Below are positions 22,301 through 32,600 of a stretch of 55,049 nucleotides of DNA, one piece after another (position 1 is the stretch's first letter; every line of letters starts with the position of its first letter). The translations under genes were made by a program, and so were the position numbers. The stretch comes from an uncultured Prevotellaceae bacterium (GTDB lineage: Bacteria; Bacteroidota; Bacteroidia; Bacteroidales; Bacteroidaceae). Below the pieces are notes generated by a model. That model had not been told where the DNA came from. It did not search any database and was given only the letters and a program-made list of their open reading frames with translations. The stretch lies in NCBI GenBank assembly GCA_902786665.1, contig CADADN010000019.1, positions 1-55,049 on the forward strand. The letters run 5' to 3'.

Positions 22301-22939
22301 ATGAAAACAACTCCTCTGCGTCTCGCTGTTTTTTGCCTTGCAGCCATTCTGGTGACTGTCACCATGGTTGGTGCATGTTCCGATAACGTTGCTCCGCGAT
22401 GCATTTTGCCTGCAGATTGCATTTTGCAAACCGGCGACGTGGTGTTCAGAAGAGGAAGTGGTGTGACCAGCCGCACCGTTATCGCACTTGACCAAAAGGG
22501 CGAATATTCCCACGTGGGCATCGTGGTGGATTCCGCTGGGGTGAAGATGGTGGTGCATGCCGTTCCTGGCGAACCTGACTTCGAAGGTGATCCCGACCGT
22601 GTGAAGATGGACACCCCGGAAACATTCTTCTCCTCTTTTTATGCACAATTGGGGGAGGTGTGCCGGCCAAAGGACTTCTTGTCGGCTGTCAGGGCGGCGG
22701 AGGAGGCGTTGAAGGTGTATCGCCGCCATACGCTCTTCGACCATGACTATGATGACAGCGATACCACACGCATGTATTGCACGGAATTGGTGGTGCACGC
22801 CTTCCGTAAGGCCGGGGTGGAACTGGTGGGAGAGGAGAGGCATCGGGTGAATGTTCCCATATTGGAGGTGGAATGCATGTTCCCCTCTGACTTGTTGAAT
22901 TCCGACTACTTGGAATCTGTTGCAGGCAAGTTCCATTGA
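22301..22939 (+). CDS. YiiX-like permuted papain-fold lipoprotein or exported hydrolase
   Basis: 212 residues from ATG 22301 (a TTG nine bases earlier is inside the -7 box). Signal MKTTPLRLAVFCLAAILVTVTMVGAC with a lipobox-like VGAC. Fold motifs of the YiiX/NlpC-P60 circularly permuted group: GDVVFRRGSGVTSRTVI at about 46-62, catalytic His in YSHVGIVVD, catalytic Cys in RMYCTELVVHAFRKAG. These enzymes are amidases or thioesterases acting on peptidoglycan or lipids; substrate not determinable. It is divergent from the dynamin operon and 47 bp upstream of a small lipoprotein in the same direction. Confidence 0.75.
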   Translation: MKTTPLRLAVFCLAAILVTVTMVGACSDNVAPRCILPADCILQTGDVVFRRGSGVTSRTVIALDQKGEYSHVGIVVDSAGVKMVVHAVPGEPDFEGDPDRVKMDTPETFFSSFYAQLGEVCRPKDFLSAVRAAEEALKVYRRHTLFDHDYDDSDTTRMYCTELVVHAFRKAGVELVGEERHRVNVPILEVECMFPSDLLNSDYLESVAGKFH

Positions 22940-22986
22940 TGGTGATGAAATAATCATATATGTTTAACCAATAAAGAATTACGAAA

Positions 22987-23373
22987 ATGAAAAAAATGAT
23001 GTGGATGGCATGCTTGGTCATGCTGACAATGATGTTCGTGGGCTGCAAGAAAGGCAGCGAAACCCAAAAGGTGGCTGAGAAGTATATGGAACTCAACCAG
23101 AAAGAGGATGTCGATGGCATGTTCGATATAATGTATTTTGAGAAACAGTCAACCAAGGAGAGCATGAAGGCGATGGTGAAAGAGAAAATAGCCAATAAGC
23201 CTGAGCAATTCAAGAAAATCAAGAGCTATGAGTTTGTCGATGAGACCCTGGACGAGGACAAGGGCACTGCAGTCGTGAATTTCAAGGTCGTATACGTAAA
23301 CGACAGCACCGCGAACAATACTGTGAAACTGAAGAAGGTTGATGACAAATGGTTAGTCGACTCAGGGAAATAA
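22987..23373 (+). CDS. Small DUF4878-like lipoprotein
   Basis: 128 residues; signal MKKMMWMACLVMLTMMFVGC with lipobox FVGC (Cys 20). The mature part is an NTF2-like cone fold of the DUF4878 type: helices (QKVAEKYMELNQKEDVDGMF), then strands (IKSYEFVDETLDEDKGTAVV, VNFKVVYVNDSTANNTVKL, KWLVDSG). Family function unknown. Followed by a strong intrinsic terminator. Confidence 0.75.
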   Translation: MKKMMWMACLVMLTMMFVGCKKGSETQKVAEKYMELNQKEDVDGMFDIMYFEKQSTKESMKAMVKEKIANKPEQFKKIKSYEFVDETLDEDKGTAVVNFKVVYVNDSTANNTVKLKKVDDKWLVDSGK

Positions 23374-23401
23374 GTTCCAGTAGTTTGTTCAATGATATAA
23401 G

Positions 23402-23421
23402 GGGGGCTTCTGCCCCCTTTT
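23402..23421 (+). terminator. Intrinsic terminator
   Basis: GGGGGC (23402-23407), loop TTCT, GCCCCC (23412-23417), then TTTT. Classic rho-independent structure ending the YiiX/DUF4878 transcript. Confidence 0.85.
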
Positions 23422-23677
23422 ATTATGAAAACATCAATATTCAAATTGTTCCATTTTTCTCTTTAATTGTTTTGTTTTTTACTAAATGTCTAATTTGTTT
23501 CTAAAATAGTAGTATTTATGTTCAAAAACAGTTAAATTTGCAATTTAAAACCACTTGTAGAAAGCACCGCGTCGGTCGCGTTAAATGGTATATTTATTCC
23601 CGTATCAATGGCATTTGGGAAATATGGTGACCAAATTGAAAAGTCACCTTCTGGAATTGAAAGATTAACATCAAAAT
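23422..23677. other. Leader region of the giant surface-protein run
   Basis: AT-rich, no gene. It contains the -7 box at 23533-23540 and, in the predicted 130-nt leader, a 6-bp stem GGTGAC/GTCACC (23626-23631, 23643-23648) just ahead of the ATG at 23678, plus a CGCG..CGCG element near 23570. The long leader contrasts with the near-leaderless promoters elsewhere in this window. Confidence 0.5.
23533..23540 (+). promoter_or_regulatory. -7 box of the giant surface-protein gene
   Basis: TAAATTTG followed by CAATT; no well-placed -33 TTG. Predicted start about 23547. Confidence 0.4.
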
Positions 23678-26600
23678 ATGACATTTATGAAGAAAATGTA
23701 TCACGAACATTTACGGGCCGGATGGTTTGCCCTGTTGCTCACCATCTTGGCCACTGCTTGGCCCGGCGGCATCCATGCTGAGAACTGGGTCGGACAGCCC
23801 GGAAATTTCACCATCCGGCAAGAGGCGGAAGGCGTGTTGAGATTCGAACTTCCGGTCTATGACCAGGAGGGCTCCGACACCTGGATCACTACTGGAAAGA
23901 TTTACTTTGAAGGACCTGGGGTGTCGAAAAGTCAGTTTATCGAATGGTATGCCCATAACTACAACAATGACATACCTTCCGGACAGAAATATACAAACAC
24001 CCGTGTCAATTTGCAGGTTGATGGAACTGCTACGGTGATACGCTCTGAGAATTCCTCGTATCCCGATACCGACGTCGAACTGCAAAAAGGCGCTGAAAAT
24101 TACTTCAACACATGGCGTTATGCACAAACTGAGCACATGGTCATGGTGCTCAACTGGAAGGTGCCACTTGAGTTGAGGGGGAAGACGCTGACATTTTCTT
24201 TCGACGTGAAAGGCAAGGGAAATGGAAATTATCAAAACGTCTACACCATCAACGTACCGCAGAAGACCATCGACATGATGGCTGCACCCACAGTGATGAA
24301 ACCCATGGTGACACAGGCCATGGTGATGGAGGATGCTGAGTACCAAGGCTATCTTGTCGTGCCTTGGATGATCCCCGTAGATTCCTCAAAAGTCACCAAA
24401 GTGTGGTATAAATACAAGAATGGCAATGGTAACTACAGGACACAGGATTTGGAAACCAATTCTTCCGGCTTTGCCAAATTGTATCCTGACGATGCCTACC
24501 GAGAGTTCCAGGTCATCTGTGATTACATTGACACCGAAGGCAACCAGATGACTGGTATTGCAAGCGACCCCGAGGACATCTCCATGATACACAGGGCGGA
24601 AGATTTCAAGGCAAAGGCGAAGAATGACGCAAAGGCCACCGTCAACATTTCATGGAATGTGAAAGAGACGGAATATGAAGACTTCATGGAAGGAGATGTG
24701 TTCCAAATACAAAGGTCCATGACCGGTAGGGATGAAGACTTTGTGGACTTGGGCTTCGAAATGTACGAGCAAGGGAAGGGACAATACGCTTATGTTGACT
24801 CCACGCTTGTTGAAGCACTTCGGACCTACAATATCGACCAAGCAACAGGAAAGGTCGATGTGTCCTACCGCATCCGACGTGGCGTTTCCAGCCTTTGGGG
24901 CTGGGAATGGGGGAGGGCTTACAACCCCACGGTGGCCAAGGCAAGCCTGGAAGGCCAGCGACCTATCAAACTAATGGAGGTGAGTGACGCTTCCACCAAT
25001 TGGGTTAGCAAGGATGAACGCACGATATATGTCAAATGGCAATATGCCACCGATAATGCTTATGACCTCGTGTGGGACGACAGGGCGGAATTCGAATTGT
25101 CCGTGTTGATGTACAACCGGGATAATGAGTTGGTCGATTCCATCATCTATGATATTTCCGAAAGTGAAAAGGCTGCAAAGAGAATCAACCTTACACTGCC
25201 TCGCTCTTGTGTTACATATAAATTGTTCTTCCACACCAAGAAAGGCGATTCGCCCATCCCTTATGTAGGATTTGTGCCCGTGGCATCTGCTGAGGATTGG
25301 GAAGTCGTGGCGAAGAGGGTGCTCAATGGCGACAAAGACATCAAGGTGTCGCTTGTCTCGAACATCCAGTTGCCTGAGAATTTCACGCCTTTAGGAAAGG
25401 ATTTCTATACTCCTTTCGAAGGAACAATCAATGGCAATGGATTCACCATCACCATTGATGCACAAAAGCCGCTGATCACCTATGCCAACAACATCACCGT
25501 GCAAAACCTTATCATCGACGGACGCTTCACCTGCATGAGGGGCTCGGCGTTGGCCAAAGAGATTTATAACAGTGAGATCAAGAATTGTATCGTAAAGGTG
25601 AATTTCACCAACGAGAATCCTTACTCTTCTTCAACTTATGAACCTAGTTCCCTCTCTGTGTTCTCCATGGAATCTTATGATGTGAAATACAGCAACTGCC
25701 TTTTCACAGGAAAGATTCCAGATGTCTACTACTGGTATGGCTTTGATGCAAAACCAAACTCCAAAACCAGTTTCTACAGTTGTGTGAATGCACCGGAAGA
25801 GTGTAATGCAGGACCAAGCAATTTTGACTTCTATCAATATGGAAGTGTCTATAATTTGACTATGGAGAATTGCTTCTATTCTTCCACATCACAGATGAAC
25901 CATCAGGACGCTTCAGAACTGCCTGAAGACGTGAACGTGCTCTTAAGTTTCCTGGGTAAAGACTGGATGGAATGCGCCGAGCAACCGGGCGTCAAACCCA
26001 TCATGACCCTGTCAAGGAACATGGATGGTACTTCATACGAGGTTTTCAACTGGGACAATGATAAATTCTACTTTGAATCTTCTGGCAAGGTGTTGAAGAA
26101 CTCCCTTGTCGCCCAGACCCGTCATAGCAGTGTCTATCTCACTTGGGATACCGACGGTGGCCCCATAGACTATTTCCAGGTCATGCGTCGAGAGAAAAAC
26201 AGTAAATCATGGACCATAGTGGAACCCAACCTTGCCGAGATGTCCTATGAAGACACATCCGTGTCGCCCATTATCGATTATATATATAAGGTGCGCTCCG
26301 CTGTTGACTGCGAGGGCACACACTATGAAGAGACCGATTCGGTGCCAGGTGCCTGCAAGCATGTCGGAAAAGTGGAAGGATACCTGCGTTACATGGATGG
26401 AACCGCCGTTTCCGAAATGGAAATCATTGTCCAACGTGGCGGGCAGACGGTGGCGCATACCTACACTGACACTAACGGACACTATGTGATTGATGACATT
26501 CCATACGATGGACAACCTTCTATCACCTACACCGTTGCTCCCATCAGCAACCCGCAGATACATGGATCGGTCACATTTGAGAAAGGCTCATACCAAGTCA

Positions 26601-29600
26601 CCTTCAACGAAAAGTCCAACTATACAGAACTTCCAGACTTCGTAGTCACCTCTGGTGTGACTTTCTCGGGATATGTGTTCTACGAGGGCACCAAGATTCC
26701 TGTAAGGGGTGTTAACTTCATGGTCAACAACAGGCAGGTGGGCACTGCATCTGGTTCAAGTCTGGAGACCGACCACGATGGAAAATTCTCCTTCTATGTG
26801 CCCACGGGCATCGACTTGGAAATCAAACCTGTCATGGCTGGACATAAGTTCGAAGACACACAGGTTTACAACCATCTGTTCACCCAAAAGGTGGATGAGT
26901 ATTTCTTCTATGACGACACCAAGGTGAAACTCATCGGGCGTATGGTGGGTGGTATGGACCAAGGAGGCTTGCCTCTCGACAACAGCCTCTCACGCAACAA
27001 CCTGGGCGACAACCTTACGATGACCCTCGCTCTGGAAGGAGACAATGGTTCGCAACTCGTCTATGACGTGCTGAACCCCTCCAAGAGTGAGCGCGACACG
27101 GTGTTTGTCCACAATTCCCACGACGGGAAGACCTACAAGACTTCCATGCACACCACACGCCGGCAAATCACCATTCATCCCGACCAGACCACGGGTGAAT
27201 ATGTCGCATATCTCCCGCCGGTGAAATGGAAAGTGCAACACCTCTCGTGTTCCGGTTACTCCACGCTCTTCCCAGAAGGGAAGATCAGCGACGTCATCGA
27301 CCTCACCGACGCGCTCAACAAGGATACAGTTATCGTGGAAGGAGACTTCCCCATCCTCTCTGGCAAGGAAATCATCCATGACCCAATGGTGGTGTGCAAT
27401 GCCATCTACAACTGCATCTACCATACGCCCACGCTGCTCACCTACAAGCAGATGGGCATGGATAATTTCGGTTACTTAGGCGACCTGAATTATGTCGCTC
27501 GCAACATGTCGGGCGACAAGGTGACAGTCCCTTTGGTTTATCAGGTGGAAACACGCCCCAACTACCCCAATGACACCACTGTCGTCATGCGGACGAAGTA
27601 CACCTTCGACTATCCGGTTTTCAGCATCGAGAAGAAGTACCCCTTCCGCATAGCTGCCGTGGAGAAGTATTATTGGAACAACAATCTCTCCAGCGACACG
27701 GTTGATGTCGTCAGACTCAGTGGTGGCAAGGTGACCATCCACAATGGCATGGTAAGCTCTACACATAACGAGACTGTGGAGCTCGACTCCATCGGACAGG
27801 CCATCGTCAAGATTGGTGCGGAGAAGATACCTTATCTGCTCACCCAGAAGGACGCCCTGCGCACCGTCAACATGACTCTTGAAAGGGATGGCACCATCTA
27901 TGAGGCCGAACCTTTGAGGGCTTACGTCTTCAACATTTATCCAATGAAGAACGGTACCGACATTCTCAGTGTCAACCAACCCGTACTTGTCGATATCCTG
28001 CGCGACCCACCGGGAAGCGGCAGTTCCGCCACTCTCAGCAAGGGCTCCACACTCAAGTACTCCTATTCCATGGATATGAGTTGGGCCGCAGGTCTGGAGT
28101 TCTCCATCAAGAAAGGTACAGCCTTGGCCTCCTTCTATGGTGCTGTTGCGGCACCGATGGGTGCCGGTGTGACATCAGGTGTCAACACTGGGGCAGAAAC
28201 ATCCTTCGAAACAGGAATCAATCTCGTGTTCTCGGGTAGTGGCAAGCGTGCTTTCGAGTACTCCATGACTGCCACCGAAGACATCTCCACCAGTGGCTCG
28301 GGAGATGTGGTGGGCGCCGACGGCGACGTGTATATCGGCGTGGAACAGAACATCGTCGTGAAGCCTGCTTACACCATTAGGGCCATCCCTGACAGCCACT
28401 TCAAGCAGATGGGCGGACAGTTGGCCGCCAACCGCATGGTGGAAATCGCACAGGGTAAGGATGATAACGACTCAATCTATCACCTCGTGCGTGATGAATC
28501 GCTTACCTATGGACCGACCATCAATTCATCCTTCCATCACTCTCAAATGTATATCATCTCCACCCTCATTCCTGGTTTGGTCAACCAATGCAAGTCGTTG
28601 ATGTTCACAGGAACCCTGGCAGAGGCCAAGGCACAAGCCGACTACACTGGAAAACCCGTCTATCTGGCTCTCGTCAGCCCGGATGATGAGGAACACTTCG
28701 GAGTGATGAACAAGAAAAACGGCCAATATTACCGTTACACCAGCACCATGCCTGATGAGGAAGGCATGAACTACCGCATTGTGATGCCATCCGGCGCCAA
28801 TCCCGATGAACTCGTCGATGAGGTGCAGCAGTATTGCGCAAGCCTCCAGTCTTGGATAGGCATGATAGCTCAAAACGAAGGTGAGAAACTATCCGCTACG
28901 GAACTGGTCAGCAACTATGTCGTCGATGGCGGCGTGGGAGGACTCAACTACGAAGAGGAATACAGCAGCGAATACTCCTGCATGAACTCGATGGTGTGGC
29001 CCGTATCAGGACTCACCGATGAATATTTCGACAGCACGGGTGCAAACGCCGCCCTTACAGTCGTACAGGTGGTTGGACCCGTCGTAGCCAAATTCCTTGG
29101 CAGCATCCTAAGCACTTCCACGGGTGGAATCAACACCGGCTCTGAAGTGGGAGCGAAAGTGGAGTTCATAGGAGCACTCTTCGAGTTCGGTCTCGTACCA
29201 GCACTCTCCTATGATGTCAAACCCGAATGGGAGACCACTAATTCCTACAGCCGCAAGGAGAGCTTCTCCATCAGCATGGACCTCAAGAGTCATCTGAGTG
29301 TAGATGTCTATCGCGTGAAGAACGAGCCGCCCAAAGACTTGGCGAATGGCGCTTTGGATGTGTGCACCAGCGATAACTTCTACGACCAGGTGGAATATAA
29401 TGAAGACTACCTCAAGCGTCATCTCGACATGGACGATTTACGATACTCCAGGGGCTTTGTCTATCGCACACGCGGTGGTGCCACTTGCCGTCCATGGGAG
29501 GATGAGCGCAGGACACTCTTCTATCAGCCGGGACAAATTCTCGATGAGGCCACCAAGAAGATAGAGAACCCGGGCATCAAGCTCGACAAACAATCCATCA

Positions 29601-32600
29601 GTGGTGTGCCACATAACGAACCGGCACGATTCAAGATCTACCTCACAAATGAGACACAGCAGCCGGAAAACACCTACGACTACTACCATCTCTACATGGA
29701 GGAGGCAACCAATCCCAAGGGTGCCAAACTCATGGTTGACGGCATGCCGCTCACAGGCACCGGACGTGTCGTCAAGGTGCTGCCCGGAGAGGTGACTGAG
29801 AAAGTGCTTGAGGTATATGCAGGAGAAGATTTCGATTATGAAAACATCGTCATCGGCCTCAGTAGCGTGGAAGGTGAGAAATTCGCTGACAGCGAAGCTT
29901 CCTTCGACGTGCATTACCTCCGTGAAGCAGGTTATGTCAACATCTCGACACCGGGTGACAAGTGGATTCTCAACACCGATGCACAGTACGACGAGAAGTT
30001 CGGCTACTTCCTTCCCGTGGTCATCGACGGGTTCGACAAGCATCAGAAGAATTTCGACCACATCGAGTTCCAATATAAGGAAACCACTCGTGGAGACGAG
30101 TACTGGACCAACCTATGCTCCTATTATGCCAGCGACTCACTCTATTCATTGGCCAATGGCGTGAAGGAGATGATACCTGAAAACGGACATATCACCACGC
30201 AGTTCTTCGGAGAGAAGATTGTTATGGAGAAGGCATACGACCTCAGGGCCGTACTCTTCTGCCGCAACGGCAATAGTTTCCTCACCTCTTCGTCGAAGGT
30301 GCTCAGCGGTATCAAGGACACCAGGAGACCTCAAATCTTCGGTACACCGGAACCCAAGGATGGCGTCATCGACATCGGAGACGACATCGTGTTCAATTTC
30401 TCAGAGGACATCGAGTACAACTACTTGAACACTGCCAATTTTGAAGTCAAGGGCGAAGTCAACAACAACTACCTCACCGAGGATGTTTCCATCAGATTTG
30501 ACAACAAGGCCAGCCTTGAAACCTCTGCCCGGCGCAACTTCAACGCCAAGGATATCACTCTCGAGGTGATGATCAAGCCCGACGACACAGGCAAAGACAT
30601 GCCCATCTTCTCCCATGGCACCGGTGGCAAGAAACTGCAACTATGGTATACCAAGGAACACCAGCTACGTGCTGTGGTCGATGACAAGGTCTTTACAACT
30701 GCTGCCACTCTCAAGCCCAATGTCTTCACACCGGTTGCCTTGGTGCTCAGACATCTTACCGAGTCAAAGGAAGACTCCTGCTTGATTGAACTCTACAACG
30801 GTGGGACAAGACTCCTCGAAGAACAATTGGAGGAGCCCTACACCAGCACCAGCACCCTCGTCTTCGGACGTACCAACGATGTGGATCGCAACACCAGCAA
30901 ATTCTACCAAGGCAATATGATGGAAGCTCGTTTGTGGTACAGGGCACTCTCACAAGACCAACTCAGCAACACTTATGCCAACAAACGGCTAACAGGCTAT
31001 GAGTTGGGACTCATCGACTACTACCCGATGAACGATGGCTCAGGCAACTATGCCACCGACCTCGCACAGGGTGCACATGCCACTCTCTACGATGCCTCAT
31101 GGATGGTGCCAAGAGGAATGTCGCTACATATCGACTTCGAGGACAAGGGCATACCGCTCAGTGAGAACTTTATCAATCGGAACGAGTTCGAGGACTACAC
31201 ACTGATGTTCTGGTTCAGAACCGACACAGAAGGACGTGGAGTGCTCATCAGCAACGGTTCGGGAGAAGCCGAAGACAATGGTGCCAAGGATCAGTTCTAC
31301 ATTGGATTCGATGCCGATCAACTTAATTTCAAGTCGAATGGACTCGTGGTCAACGTACCGGGCGAGTACAGCGACAATCAATGGCATCATTATGCCATGA
31401 CTGTCAACAGGGGAATCAACATGGTCAAGATCCTCGTTGACAACACCCTCAGGGCAACGTTTACAGCTGACCAGTTGGGAGGCATCTCTGGAGGTCATCC
31501 CATGCTCGGTTCTGCAGTCTATGCGAGGATGGTGGACAGCACTCTTGTCGTCGCCGACACCCGCAACTACTTCAGAGGTTACCTCGATGAAATCTGCGTC
31601 TTCCAACAAGCACTGCCCGAGACACTCATCAAGAGCTATAGTACCAAGAGCCCGCATGGAGATGAGACTGGACTGGACTCCTATCTCTGTTTCAACAGGC
31701 AGGAAAGGAATCAGAACAATCAACTCGTGACGAGCCCTTATCCTTACAGTTCCAAGATTTACAAGGATCAAAACGGCAACATCATCTATCAGTTGGATGA
31801 GAGCACTGGACAGTCCACCGGCATTCCGCAGCGCGACTTCCTGTTTGGCGATGGGGTCACTCCGGAGATGATTGTCGAACATATCGACCAAGACATCTCT
31901 GCACCCGTGAGACCATACGAGGAGTTGACCAACGTCAGTTATAGTTATGTCGGAAAGGGCAATCAAATCTTCTTCAACCTCAACGAGACGGACGAACGCA
32001 TCAACAAGCGCAACATCTATATCACCGTCAGGGAGATTCCCGACAAGAATGGAAATGCCATGGCGTCGCCAGCCACTGCCTACTACTTTGTGGATTGCAA
32101 CCCACTAAGATGGGGACAGCAATACACGGAAAACCACATCGAAAAGGGTGATGAAGGGTGGTTCATGGTGGACGTTGTCAACAACAGTCCTGTGCGCCAC
32201 ACCTACCGCATAGAAAACTGCCCGAGGTGGATGAAATTTGACAAACAGACGGACATCATCGGACCGAGGCAAACCATCATGCTTGAGGCCACCATCAGCA
32301 AGAACCTCAATGTGGGCACCTACGACGAGGTCATCTATCTTGTCGATGAGAACGGTTTGAGCGAACCACTCGGTGTCACCATCGTTGTGGAAGGAGAAGA
32401 GCCTATGTGGTATGTGGACGGCTCCTTGAGGCAATATACCATGAATGTCATCGGTCAAGTGGCCATCAACAACACCATTGATGTTGACAAGAACGACATC
32501 GTCGGGGTGTTCGATGACAATGGGGTGTGCCATGGAGTCGCCAACATCGGCAATGGAGACGACGAATTCCTTGTGTACATCAATGTCTTCAGCGATACTG

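Noticed and set aside
22165-22614. 150-residue N-terminal extension of the dynamin-like protein
   Set aside because: Overlaps the divergent YiiX-like gene and both promoters; the sequence is not protein-like and starts with no support.
28080-28360. Pore-forming toxin domain in the giant protein
   Set aside because: Gly/Ala/Ser-rich hydrophobic stretch is suggestive, but no toxin family motif can be recognised by eye.
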